Assembly (NCBI GenBank): GCA_035499735.1
Contig: DATJYC010000058.1
Coordinates: 1 to 64,000 of the forward strand
Source: VBDM01 sp035499735
GTDB lineage: Bacteria; Pseudomonadota; Gammaproteobacteria; Burkholderiales; SG8-39
Length of the DNA stretch: 64,000 nt
Reading direction: 5' to 3'
The position numbers were made by a program, and so were the translations under genes. Below the pieces are notes generated by a model that did no database searches, was not told the origin of the DNA, and worked only from the letters and a program-made list of their open reading frames with translations. Below are positions 42,562 through 50,830 of this stretch, piece by piece. Each line of letters opens with the position of its first letter. Within the stretch, counting starts at the first letter, position 1.

Positions 42562-42906
42562 CCTAAGGAGCTCAAGGAGCGCGAGCTTGCCAACATGCGC
42601 GACCACCTGCGGACGCTCTCTGAAATTCAGAACTATCTTGCCAAATACGATTTCGACCACGCGGCCGACATCGCTGAAAAGCGCCTCGGCATGTCCTCCT
42701 TCGATCTTCATGGCTCTCATGAAGTCGCGCCGTACATGCCGAAGGGCATGCAGGAGGCGGGCACCGCCCTGCATCACGCTGCGAGCCGGTTTGCCGTCGC
42801 GGCGCAGGAGGCCGCCGTGGATCGCGATCTGGGCCGCGCGCTGGGAGCGCTGAACGAAGTCACGCAGACTTGCATCGCCTGCCACGCGGCGTATCGGCTG
42901 AAGTAG
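42562..42906 (+). pseudogene. truncated cytochrome c-like gene
   Basis: The open frame starts right at the IS30 junction; the first ATG is 42595 (103 residues). It encodes a helical domain ending in a haem motif CIACHAAYRLK near the C-terminus, as in cytochrome c' relatives. The signal peptide expected for a cytochrome c is missing, because the N-terminal part was removed by the IS30 event. Without export it could not receive haem, so it is probably non-functional. Confidence 0.65.
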
Positions 42907-43001
42907 AGTAAACGAAAACAGCCCGCAAAATTGCCGCGGGTGCCCACGATGCGGCGGGTCAGCTTGACTCTCCTGGTCTGCGCCTGATCGGGACCGGGGC
43001 T

Positions 43002-43658
43002 TCAGGTGCGGCCGCGAACCTTGTCCCGAGCGGCTGCGGCGATGAAGCCGCCAAAAGGCACCCAATGCGGCGTCACGGCTTCGACGCTGGGCGCGAGCGT
43101 CCCACCCGAGGGCATATAGATCGCGGTACGCACGCGACGGGTGGTCATCGGTAGCGTCTCCAGGAGCGCCCGCGCCTGTGCAGGCGTATGCCACTTGGCG
43201 CCATGATAGGCACCACGCCCGCCATGCCGGCCCTTCTGCAGATACAATAGGCTGCACCGGTTGAGGAGCCCGAGGGCAAGGCCGCGTCCGCTCACGCGCG
43301 CCATTTCCCCGAGGGCCAGGCGCTCTTCGGGAATGAAGCAGAGCGCCGTGATTGAAATACAGTAGTCGAACTCGCCGTCGGGAAACGGAAGTCTGCGCCC
43401 GTCTCCCAGGATGTATGCTTCATTGCCTGCGCGATGGGCGCGCGCATAGGCGAGCATTGCTGGATCGGGGTCCATTCCGGTGACCTCGTAGCCCTCATCG
43501 GCGAAACTCCGGGTGAAGTAGCCGGTGCCGCAGCCGACGTCGAGAATGCGCGCGCCGGGCTCCGGCTCGAGTAGCGCCGAGATCAGCCGGAACTCGGTCT
43601 CCCCGATCCACCGGCCGCGGGCCGTGCAATACCAGGCATCATATTGTTCCGGCGTCAT
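43002..43658 (-). CDS. class I SAM-dependent methyltransferase
   Basis: A 218-residue Rossmann methyltransferase with motif I ILDVGCGTGYFTRSFA (residues ~41-56), an acidic residue at the end of strand 2 (GMDPDPAML), and motif IV-like FDYCISITALCFIPE. The N-terminus YDAWYCTARGRWIGETEFRL resembles UbiE/COQ5-type small-molecule methyltransferases. The substrate is unknown. The ATG at 43658 matches the family start; another lies 12 bp upstream. Confidence 0.8.
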   Translation of the reverse strand: MTPEQYDAWYCTARGRWIGETEFRLISALLEPEPGARILDVGCGTGYFTRSFADEGYEVTGMDPDPAMLAYARAHRAGNEAYILGDGRRLPFPDGEFDYCISITALCFIPEERLALGEMARVSGRGLALGLLNRCSLLYLQKGRHGGRGAYHGAKWHTPAQARALLETLPMTTRRVRTAIYMPSGGTLAPSVEAVTPHWVPFGGFIAAAARDKVRGRT

Positions 43659-43727
43659 TGCGCGCCTCAACGTTAGATTCTGTGCTGCGCGCTTGTGTAT
43701 AAAGCGCCACTGAACGAATCCAGCGCC

Positions 43728-46124
43728 TTACCCGATCTTGAACGCCGAACGGACCGGCAGCTTGACCTGATCGAGGATCAGAGCGAAGCCGGCGGCGGCG
43801 GCGAAGACTGTGGCGAGGACGCGCCAGGGCAGCGGTTCCATCAATATGCCAGACCCTGCGAGCGCGAATACCACGACGATGTCGGCCGTGGATGCCGCCA
43901 GCACCCAGCGGCTCGGCCTGGAGGACCAGATACGGTGCCGCTCGCGCACGACGTACAAAAGGGCTTGTGCGCCGAAGACGAGGGTGACGAACGCGAGTGT
44001 CTGAATCTCCCCCGGGTTCAATCCGAGGCGGTATTTGGCGAAAAGCAGCACGCCAGTCGAGAAACCGAGCTTGCAAAGGCCGAGAACGATGCCGGCGGCG
44101 GTAATGTCGCGCATGTGCCATGCGCTCGGTGATGGCGAGGGACTCGCGCGGTCCGTGGTGAGCGACATCGCGAGGAAGTCGTTCGTCACCAGCATCAGGA
44201 CCATCAGCACCGGAGTCATCACTGCATGGCCGGTGAGCGCGAGCCCGATTGCCAGAAACAGGACGATCTCGATTTTCTTGGTCAGCATGTTGAACGTGTA
44301 GGTCAGCAGCCGCTGAAATGCCACCCGGCCCTCGCGAACGGCGAACACGATTCCGGCGAGCCCCGGTTCGGTGAGAACCATGCCCGCCGCGGCTTTGGCG
44401 ACGTCGGTCGCCGTGGATACGGCGATCCCGATCTGCGCCTGCCGCAGCGCAGGCGCGTCGTTCGTGCCGTCGCCGCACATGCCGACGACATGCCGGGCGC
44501 GCTGCAGCGCCTGCACGAGGCGGAACTTCTCCTCGGGGACCACGCGGGCGAAGACGCCGAATTCCTCCGCGTGCAGGTCTTTCGAAAGCCGTTCGCGTGA
44601 GCAGACTTTCCCGTCGATGCCGACCTTGCTCGCGATTGCCGCTGCGGTCACGGGAGAGTCCCCGGTTACCATGACGGTGCGAACGCCTAGCTCTCGGAGG
44701 GCGCCGACGAATGTCGCCGAGTCCTCGCGTGGCGGGTCGCTGATGGCGATGAAGCCGGCGAGCCGCAATGACTGCGACGTTCCCGCGGCGACGGCGATGA
44801 CGCGATGTCCGCGCTCCGCGAGCTCGTTCATCAAGCGAGATGCATCTGCCGACGCTCGAGTCGTGCCGACGAGTGCCTCGAATGCGCCCTTGGCGATTCG
44901 CAGCTCTCTTCCATCGCGATCGACGGCAAAGGCCTCGGACACCTGCGTGGCCGGATCGAACGGAACGAAGCGGAGCAGACGTTCGGCCGCATCGCCGCGT
45001 GTTGTGTGGCTCGCCGCCGCTCGAATGGCGGCGTCGATGGGATCCTGGTCTGCCTCGGAGCTTGCCAGCACCGCGAGGGCGAGCACGCGCTTGCTGTCGA
45101 AACCCGGCATAGGAACAACCTCATCCACTTCGAGCGCGTTGCGCGTCAGCGTCCCGGTCTTGTCGGCGCAAAGGACGTCCATGGCCGCCGCTTCGTGCGC
45201 GGCGGAGAGCCGGGTTAGCAGAACTCCGCGCTTCGCAAGGATCTGGGCGCCGAACGCGGCAGAAAGCGTGAACGTTGCCGGAAGTGCCGCCGGAATCGTC
45301 GCCAGCAGCGCCGTGAGACCGAGGCGGATCAAGTCTTCTGCCGGCAATGCCGTCGCGTATGCATAAACGACGATGGCGACTGCCACGGTCCCATTTACGA
45401 CGGCGAGGTTGCGCGTCGCTGCAAAGATTGCCGCCTGCTCGGTGCTTGCCGAGCGGGCGGTGCGCACCAGCTCGGCGGCGCGCCCGTAGGACGTCTTGGA
45501 TCCAGTCGCCGTGACTACGGCAATCGCCTGACCGCGCCGCACCAGCGAACCCGCGTAGACCTGGCTGCCGGGATTTGCATCGACCGGAATGGATTCGCCG
45601 GTGAGCGTGGACTGATCCACCATCACCGATCCGGACACGAGGCGCGCATCGGCTGGCACCAATGCTCCGAGCGGCAGCCGGATCGCGTCGCCCGGCACGA
45701 CTTGGGATGCCGGAATCCTGATCCATCCGCCGTCGCGCCGAACCAGGGCGCTCGGCGCAAGCCGTTTCCTGAGCGCGGCCAGCGCCCCACCGGCTCGGCC
45801 TTCCTGAATGAAGCTGAGCGTCGCGTTGAAGAGAAGCAGGGCGGCGATCACCGCCGCTTCGATAGTTTTGCCCAGCCCGATCTCGACCAGCATCGCGACC
45901 TCAAGCAGCCACGGGATGGGGGACCAGAACTTGGCGAGATAGGTGCGCCACGCAGGCGGCGCTTCCTCGGCGACGGTATTGGGACCGAATTGTGCGAGCC
46001 GGCGGCGCGCTTCGGCACCGCTCAGGCCGACCAGCTTCGCAGCTGATAGCTCCGGAGTGGCGATCACAACTCCGAGTGAGATGTCATGCGTGACTACACC
46101 GGTGCCGGGGAGAGGAGTTTCCAT
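43728..46124 (-). CDS. P-type ATPase, plasma-membrane H+-ATPase (P3A)-like
   Basis: A 798-residue cation pump. An N-terminal cation-ATPase domain (LSGAEARRRLAQFGPNTVAEE) is followed by the actuator loop with TLTGES (~residue 174), the membrane motif IPAALPATFTL, the phosphorylation site DKTGTLT (Asp ~321), and the hinge MCGDGTNDAPALRQAQIGIA. The order and PALPA motif fit the P3A proton-pump class rather than Cu/Cd pumps, and no N-terminal metal-binding domain is present. It diverges from the molybdate-type transporter across an FNR-like box. Confidence 0.85.
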   Translation of the reverse strand: METPLPGTGVVTHDISLGVVIATPELSAAKLVGLSGAEARRRLAQFGPNTVAEEAPPAWRTYLAKFWSPIPWLLEVAMLVEIGLGKTIEAAVIAALLLFNATLSFIQEGRAGGALAALRKRLAPSALVRRDGGWIRIPASQVVPGDAIRLPLGALVPADARLVSGSVMVDQSTLTGESIPVDANPGSQVYAGSLVRRGQAIAVVTATGSKTSYGRAAELVRTARSASTEQAAIFAATRNLAVVNGTVAVAIVVYAYATALPAEDLIRLGLTALLATIPAALPATFTLSAAFGAQILAKRGVLLTRLSAAHEAAAMDVLCADKTGTLTRNALEVDEVVPMPGFDSKRVLALAVLASSEADQDPIDAAIRAAASHTTRGDAAERLLRFVPFDPATQVSEAFAVDRDGRELRIAKGAFEALVGTTRASADASRLMNELAERGHRVIAVAAGTSQSLRLAGFIAISDPPREDSATFVGALRELGVRTVMVTGDSPVTAAAIASKVGIDGKVCSRERLSKDLHAEEFGVFARVVPEEKFRLVQALQRARHVVGMCGDGTNDAPALRQAQIGIAVSTATDVAKAAAGMVLTEPGLAGIVFAVREGRVAFQRLLTYTFNMLTKKIEIVLFLAIGLALTGHAVMTPVLMVLMLVTNDFLAMSLTTDRASPSPSPSAWHMRDITAAGIVLGLCKLGFSTGVLLFAKYRLGLNPGEIQTLAFVTLVFGAQALLYVVRERHRIWSSRPSRWVLAASTADIVVVFALAGSGILMEPLPWRVLATVFAAAAGFALILDQVKLPVRSAFKIG

Positions 46125-46165
46125 GGGCCGTCACTGTGAAATCTGCGCCGTTAGATAATTGACAC

Positions 46166-46181
46166 TTTGATCTACCTCAAA
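46166..46181. promoter_or_regulatory. FNR/CRP-type box in the divergent promoter region
   Basis: TTTGATCTACCTCAAA is a near-perfect dyad; the core TTGAT-N4-CTCAA differs from the FNR consensus TTGAT-N4-ATCAA at one position. It is 42 bp upstream of the P-type ATPase start (46124) and 146 bp upstream of the transporter start. Oxygen control of this cargo is plausible. Confidence 0.45.
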
Positions 46182-46326
46182 GTCTGAAACGACTTCAAAG
46201 GTATGACATCGCCGAGCAAGAGAACACCGTGTGAGCACTGTGGGATCCTCCCAGTTGTCGCAGGGTAAAATGTCTTGCTCGCAGCGGGCGGGAAGAAGCT
46301 CGCGCGGTGGGAACGAGGAGAAATTC

Positions 46327-47508
46327 ATGGAAGGCACTGAGCGCTCGCGCGCATTAGCCGAAGCGCCTTCATCGCCTGCACGCAACCGCTTCGACCGCAT
46401 GGAGTGGGCGGGAGCGTTCGGCGATCTGGGAACGCTCGTTCCCTTCATCGTTGCCTACATCGGCGTGAGCGGGCTCGATCCGCTCGGGGTCCTGTTCGCG
46501 TTCGGTGCGGCCCTCATCGCGTGCGGCGCGTACTATCGCACGCCGTTCCCTGTGCAGCCGATGAAGGCAATCGGTGCGGTCGCCGCAACGCAAGCGGCTC
46601 AGACCGCTGTGATCGCGCCCGCCGCGATCTACGGCGCGGGCCTTGTGACCGGAATCGTCTGGCTCGCGCTCGGCCTCACCGGCGCCGCGAGCAGGGTCGC
46701 GAGGCTCGTTGCGCGGCCTGTTGTGATCGGCATCATCCTCGGGCTGGGCATGGGCTTTATGCTGCAGGGCGTGAAGATGATGGCGGGTGACTGGCTCATC
46801 GCTTCGATCGGCTTCGCCGGAACGGTGCTGCTCCTCGCGAACCGGACCGTTCCAGCGATGCTGTTGCTGCTCGCATTCGGCGCATCATGCGGCGCCGTCC
46901 AACATCCGGAGCTCGTGAAGGCGCTCGCCGGAGCCTCGATCGAATTCCACGCTCCGGACTTTGCGCTCGGGCAGATCGGCTGGCGGGATCTCCTGATCGG
47001 CACGGCGTTTCTCGCACTGCCTCAGGTGCCGCTCACGCTCGGCAATGCCGTGATCGCGATCCGCGAAGAGAACAACGCTCTTTTTCCCGATCGTCCGGTG
47101 ACCGAGAGGGGCGTTGCGATTTCCACCGGTCTGCTGAATATTTTCGGCGCGTCGGTCGGCGGCGTGCCAATGTGCCACGGCGCCGGCGGCATGGCGGGTC
47201 ACGTTGCGTTCGGCGCAAGAACCGGTGGCGCGCCGATCATTCTCGGCAGCATCCTGCTTCTGCTCGCACTCTTCTTCAGCGGATCAGTACAGATGCTCTT
47301 TCAGCTGCTACCTCAAGCGGTGCTCGGTGTCGTCCTGTTTCTGACTGGGGCGCAACTTGCGCTCGGCTCCTGCGATTTCAGCAAGGACAAGGGCGAGCGC
47401 TTCGTGACGCTGATCACTGCCGCCTTCGCCATCTGGAACGTCGGGATTGCCTTCGTCGTCGGAGTTGCAGGGTGGTACGTTCAAAAGCGCGGCTGGCTTC
47501 GGCTATGA
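46327..47508 (+). CDS. molybdate/sulfate transporter, MOT1-like (SulP-related)
   Basis: A 393-residue membrane protein with about ten helices. The start WAGAFGDLGTLVPFIVAYIG and the conserved TPFPVQPMKAIGAVA motif are typical of the prokaryotic MOT1-like family, together with ALPQVPLTLGNAVIA and GGVPMCHGAGGMAGH. Plant MOT1 proteins are high-affinity molybdate carriers. There is no STAS domain, unlike true SulP transporters. The ATG at 46327 is preceded by GAGGAGA; an in-frame GTG 96 bp upstream is less likely. Confidence 0.82.
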   Translation: MEGTERSRALAEAPSSPARNRFDRMEWAGAFGDLGTLVPFIVAYIGVSGLDPLGVLFAFGAALIACGAYYRTPFPVQPMKAIGAVAATQAAQTAVIAPAAIYGAGLVTGIVWLALGLTGAASRVARLVARPVVIGIILGLGMGFMLQGVKMMAGDWLIASIGFAGTVLLLANRTVPAMLLLLAFGASCGAVQHPELVKALAGASIEFHAPDFALGQIGWRDLLIGTAFLALPQVPLTLGNAVIAIREENNALFPDRPVTERGVAISTGLLNIFGASVGGVPMCHGAGGMAGHVAFGARTGGAPIILGSILLLLALFFSGSVQMLFQLLPQAVLGVVLFLTGAQLALGSCDFSKDKGERFVTLITAAFAIWNVGIAFVVGVAGWYVQKRGWLRL

Positions 47509-47520
47509 CAAGTTGGCTCT
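47509..47520. other. junction between cargo and right-end repeat
   Basis: A 12-bp spacer between the transporter stop and the start of the right-end repeat. Cargo therefore reaches almost to the element end. Confidence 0.3.
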
Positions 47521-47705
47521 GTGCTCCGCAAATATTTGCAGGGCTAATCTAGGCACTTGAGGCGACTTTCGGGGCTAAAGCCGCAACACTCCTTGCGGGA
47601 GTTTTGCGGGAATCCGTTAGGCATTGTCCTGCACGGTTATGCACGGTTTGCAGCGAGCGTCGTGCGGTTAATGTAGAATAAACAATCTGTTATCATTCAC
47701 AAATG
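47521..47705 (+). repeat. right-end repeat of element 1
   Basis: It begins GTGCTCCGCAAATATT and matches 50587-50766 at most positions. It contains TGCGGGAGTTTTGCGGGA (47594-47611), a tandem TGCACGGT pair, and AATAAACAATCTGTTATCAT just before the tRNA fragment. It is non-coding. Confidence 0.8.
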
Positions 47706-47754
47706 CTGCATGGGGTGCAGGTGGTCGCGAGTTCGAATCTCGCCGCCCCGACCA
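47706..47754 (+). repeat. tRNA-Pro 3' fragment (element junction, att)
   Basis: 49 nt identical to 41070-41118 of tRNA-Pro, starting in the anticodon stem (CTGCATGGGG) and ending with CCA, followed by the same ATT. The 5' half of the tRNA is absent, so no functional tRNA is made. It is the right junction of element 1 and the left junction of element 2. Confidence 0.9.
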
Positions 47755-48061
47755 ATTCATAAAATCAATAAGTTGTAGCAGCAATTTCAAGTTCTCACCG
47801 GCAGCGTCCCGGCCTTCTCTGCGTCACCTTCCAAAGTAGATTTTCTGAACGCCATCGCTCGGAAACCCGCGTGGATATTGGGTTTGCGGGCGATGCACCC
47901 TTCTTCTCATAGAGCTTCGGAAGCGTACCTGCTATCTATGCAGGTGGTCGAAAACGCTTGCTTCGAGTACTTGCTGGAAATAAAACATATTCAATGGGTT
48001 GCGAGGTTGTTTCAAACCTTCAAATCCTCCGAAAATACGGACTGCGGGAGTTTTGCGGGAC
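47755..48061 (+). repeat. left-end repeat of element 2
   Basis: The counterpart of 41119-41426. It begins with the same ATTCATAAAATCAATAAGTT, contains the anticodon-arm mimic at 47922-47950 and ends with TGCGGGAGTTTTGCGGGA (48043-48060). Divergence from copy 1 is scattered, so the duplication is not recent. Confidence 0.8.
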
Positions 48062-48147
48062 TCGGGCTACTTCCACCGACAATTTCGCGGGGTTTTTTGC
48101 AGGCGGGCTGCGCGTCCGCTGCACGTAGCAGTTCGGCATCGGCGCAT

Positions 48148-49056
48148 TCACAATGCATGATCGTCGAGCACGGCAAGACTGTGAGCCACTCTCTGTACCG
48201 CGCGATGACCTTCCTCAATTGCTTCCTTCGCGCGGTGAAAATCAAGCAGGCGAAGGCGCGCCAGCCGGGGGGCGACCATCACCTCCGGTGGCTCGCCAGC
48301 CATGCGGCTGCGCGCAATCCTCACCTGAACGATGTCCATACATGTGGTCAGGACGTCCAGCATCGAGGGCATTGGGGGTTCGTAAGGCGACTTCTCGGGC
48401 GCGAGCGCGCTGAGGTTCTCCTGCAGCTGGCGCATCCAGTTGTGAGTGGCGCCGGCCGGCGCTTCACGTGCCGAGTGGGCGCGAAAGCGGCGGCCGAGGA
48501 TGTCGGATCCGAGGTCGACCGCGATCACGATATCCGCGCCCATCGCGCGCGCCAGCGACACCGGTATAGGGTTGACCAGTCCGCCATCAACCAATAACGA
48601 TCCTTCCCATCTCACCGGGGCGAATAACCCTGGCAGGGAGATCGAGGCGCGCACGGCATCGAGAGTCGGGCCGTGGCGCAGCCAGACTTCCGACCCTGTG
48701 CGTAGCGAAGTCGCGACCGTGCCGAACGGCACACGGAGCTTGTCGATCGAACGGTCCGCCCAATTGCGGCGGAAGAATTCCATCAGGCGATCGCCCTTGA
48801 GCACTCCACCGCTCAGGCTTATGTCCATGAACCCGACCACGTCCCCGATTCCCAATTGAAGTACCCAGCTCTCGAGGCGATCGAGCTCACCTGCCGCGTA
48901 GGCGGCACCGACCAATGCGCCGATTGATGTTCCGCACACAATATCTGGACGAACGCCCGCTTTCTCCAGCGCGTGAATGACACCTATGTGCGCCCAGCCG
49001 CGGGCGGACCCGCTGCCGAGTGCAAGTCCCACGCTTGGTCTGTGCGGCGCGGTCAT
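48148..49056 (-). CDS. patatin-like phospholipase, RssA-type
   Basis: A 302-residue protein with the oxyanion-hole GSGSARGWAHIGVIHAL, nucleophile elbow GTSIGALVG (Ser near residue 44) and catalytic Asp in VDGGLVNPIP. The C-terminal third has LTTCMDIVQVRIARSRMAGEPPEV. Members hydrolyse acyl esters of lipids. It is clearly related to the chromosomal protein encoded at 57460-58353 (same motifs and C-terminal block), but diverged. It is the main cargo of element 2. Confidence 0.85.
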   Translation of the reverse strand: MTAPHRPSVGLALGSGSARGWAHIGVIHALEKAGVRPDIVCGTSIGALVGAAYAAGELDRLESWVLQLGIGDVVGFMDISLSGGVLKGDRLMEFFRRNWADRSIDKLRVPFGTVATSLRTGSEVWLRHGPTLDAVRASISLPGLFAPVRWEGSLLVDGGLVNPIPVSLARAMGADIVIAVDLGSDILGRRFRAHSAREAPAGATHNWMRQLQENLSALAPEKSPYEPPMPSMLDVLTTCMDIVQVRIARSRMAGEPPEVMVAPRLARLRLLDFHRAKEAIEEGHRAVQRVAHSLAVLDDHAL

Positions 49057-49475
49057 GCACAGATCCTTCGAGCGGCGAGGTCCTCTTCGATATCTTGAGC
49101 GGTCACGTTAATGGCACACCGCGGTCGTCATTCGATTCTAAGGCCAATGAGTTCGAACGTAATATCTACGGACCTTGCAAGGGTTACCCTTCGAATGCTC
49201 GTGCCGCCACTCGCACGCGCCAGGTCAGGCGAACCCTACACGTGTCGGGGTATCCCGAGTAGAACGCGACCGCTTTCCGCAGGTATCGTCCCCCTCAGCG
49301 TCGCGTTGTGCGAACCACCCAAGGGAGGCACTATGTAGCTCGTCGGATTCTCTACACTGGCGCTGGTCCGCTTCCGACCCGATTCTAACGCGCCGTTGCA
49401 CGCCGCACGCCGCAAGCAGATACTAGCCGCTCTAAGAAGGGGACGTGGCCACAGAGTCGTCTCAAGGAGGCGGGC
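49057..49475. other. intergenic region in element 2
   Basis: 419 bp between the divergent patatin and membrane-protein genes. I see no gene and no clear operator. AAGGAGG (49465-49471) is the ribosome site of the next gene. Confidence 0.35.
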
Positions 49476-49823
49476 ATGACCAAGAAAGCCGCAATCGCAC
49501 TTGCATTGATCATGCTGGTCATCGTCGCGTGGGGGCTGTTTGTCGAGGGCGGGGCCACCAAAATCGTGATCAACGGAGAGGAGCTGACGGGACCGCTCAA
49601 GGGCGCCGTTGGAGCTGCCGGCCTGATCGTCGCCTCGATCGCTCTTTTCTGCGCGGCGATCTTCCTGGCCTTTGTCTTCGCGGGGGTCGGCATTTTCGTG
49701 CTGGGGGGCGTTATCGTCGCCGGACTGGTCTTGACCGGTATTACGTTCCCGTACTTGCTGTACGTGCTTATTCCCCTCACCATCGTCTGGATATTCGTCG
49801 CCATCGCGGGGCATGGGTCCTGA
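49476..49823 (+). CDS. small multi-helix membrane protein
   Basis: A 115-residue protein with about four hydrophobic segments (AIALALIMLVIVAWGLFV; GAAGLIVASIALFCAAIFLAF; VGIFVLGGVIVAGLVL; YLLYVLIPLTIVWIFVAI) and a short polar loop KIVINGEELTGP after the first. A strong AAGGAGG precedes the ATG. No family is recognised. It is followed by the HdeD-type gene 61 bp downstream and probably forms an operon with it. Confidence 0.65.
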   Translation: MTKKAAIALALIMLVIVAWGLFVEGGATKIVINGEELTGPLKGAVGAAGLIVASIALFCAAIFLAFVFAGVGIFVLGGVIVAGLVLTGITFPYLLYVLIPLTIVWIFVAIAGHGS

Positions 49824-49884
49824 CTGCAAGGGAGCCTGAGTTACAGCGCAAGACTGTCGCAACTTAACCAAGGGGAGAACACCT

Positions 49885-50457
49885 ATGAACCTGATCGAGA
49901 AACAACTGGCCGGCATTCTCTTTCGCAACTGGTGGGTACTGCTGCTGCGCGGTCTCGCCGCCATCGCCTTCGGCGCCCTGGTCTGGTTCCAGCCCGGGAT
50001 CTCGCTCGCCGCGCTGGTGTTGCTCTTCGGCGCCTACTCAATGGCGGACGGCATCCTTGGCGTCTGGACCGCCATCGCGGGACGCAAGGAGCATGAGCAC
50101 TGGTGGCTGCTGCTTCTCGAGGGACTGCTCGGCATCGGTGTCGGGGTCCTGACTTTCCTGGTCCCGGGTATCACCGCGCTCGCACTCCTGTTCTACATCG
50201 CAATCTGGGCGATCGCCACAGGTGTTCTGGAGATCGTGGCCGCGATCCGCCTGCGGAAGGAGATCAAGGGCGAGTGGCTGCTCATCCTCAGCGGGCTCGC
50301 TTCGGTGGTGTTCGGTGTTCTCCTCATGGCGCAGCCGGGCGTGGGCGCCCTCGCCGTGCTTTGGCTGATCGCCACCTACGCTATCGTCTTCGGCGTTCTC
50401 CTCGTAATCCTGGCGTTCAAGGCGCGTTCGTTCCTTAGCGAGGCCGCACGCTCGTGA
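49885..50457 (+). CDS. HdeD family membrane protein (DUF308)
   Basis: A 190-residue protein with six predicted helices arranged as three repeated pairs, each beginning with a basic/aromatic start and a ...LLRGLAAIAFGALVWFQPG... or ...LLEGLLGIGVGVLTFLVPG... type segment. Those W/L-x-G-x-PG repeats define the HdeD/DUF308 family, linked in E. coli to acid resistance at high cell density. The mechanism is unknown. Strong ribosome site AAGGGGAG. Confidence 0.85.
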   Translation: MNLIEKQLAGILFRNWWVLLLRGLAAIAFGALVWFQPGISLAALVLLFGAYSMADGILGVWTAIAGRKEHEHWWLLLLEGLLGIGVGVLTFLVPGITALALLFYIAIWAIATGVLEIVAAIRLRKEIKGEWLLILSGLASVVFGVLLMAQPGVGALAVLWLIATYAIVFGVLLVILAFKARSFLSEAARS

Positions 50458-50586
50458 AACAGCGCCGGTAAGGCCGAACCGGATGTGCCGGCGCTGAGCG
50501 ACGCGCGGAGATAGTTGGTGCTAATATCGCGCCGTTTCGCTCCTAATTCGATCAGGTCTCTTGGAGCCGATTTGAGGTTATAGGGT
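50458..50586. other. intergenic between HdeD gene and right end
   Basis: 129 bp with no supported gene or terminator. Confidence 0.3.
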
Positions 50587-50766
50587 GTGCTCCGCAAATA
50601 TTCGCGCCGAGGGTGTCTAGGCACTTGAGGCGAGTTGAATAGCCGCAAAACTCCGTGCGGGAGTTTTGCGGAAATCCGTTATGCATCGTCCTGCACGGTC
50701 ATGCACGGTTTGCAGCGAGCGTCGTGCGGTCAATGTCCAATAAACAATCTGTTATCATCACAGATG
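50587..50766 (+). repeat. right-end repeat of element 2
   Basis: The counterpart of 47521-47705, including GTGCTCCGCAAATATT at the start, TGCGGGAGTTTTGCGG (50656-50671), the tandem TGCACGGT pair, and ATAAACAATCTGTTATCAT before the tRNA fragment. Confidence 0.8.
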
Positions 50767-50815
50767 CTGCATGGGGTGCAGGTGGTCGCGAGTTCGAATC
50801 TCGCCGCCCCGACCA
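50767..50815 (+). repeat. tRNA-Pro 3' fragment, outer island boundary
   Basis: A 49-nt exact copy of tRNA-Pro 41070-41118, followed by ATTG rather than ATTC, so the shared direct repeat is 52 nt with the ATT. This is where chromosomal sequence resumes. Confidence 0.9.
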
Positions 50816-50830
50816 ATTGAAGAAAGTTGA

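Larger units (their letters stand above)
41119..47754 (+). mobile_element. integrative element 1 at tRNA-Pro (no integrase)
   Basis: A 6.6-kb segment bounded on the left by intact tRNA-Pro and on the right by an exact 49-nt copy of its 3' end. It begins with a ~308-bp left-end sequence and ends with a ~185-bp right-end sequence, both of which recur in the adjacent element. Cargo: two cytochrome-like genes (one broken by an IS30 remnant), a methyltransferase, a P-type ATPase and a molybdate-type transporter. No integrase or excisionase gene is present, so it would have to be mobilised in trans or is defective. Confidence 0.75.
47755..50815 (+). mobile_element. integrative element 2, tandem to element 1 (no integrase)
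   Basis: A 3.1-kb segment between two 49-nt tRNA-Pro 3' fragments, with the same left- and right-end sequences as element 1 but different cargo: a patatin-like phospholipase, a small membrane protein and an HdeD-family protein. There is no recombinase gene. The shared ends show that both elements belong to one family, presumably moved by the same integrase encoded elsewhere. Confidence 0.75.

Noticed and set aside
47706..47754. tRNA-Pro 3' copies considered as extra tRNA genes
   Set aside because: The 5' 28 nt, including half of the acceptor stem and the D-arm, are absent.
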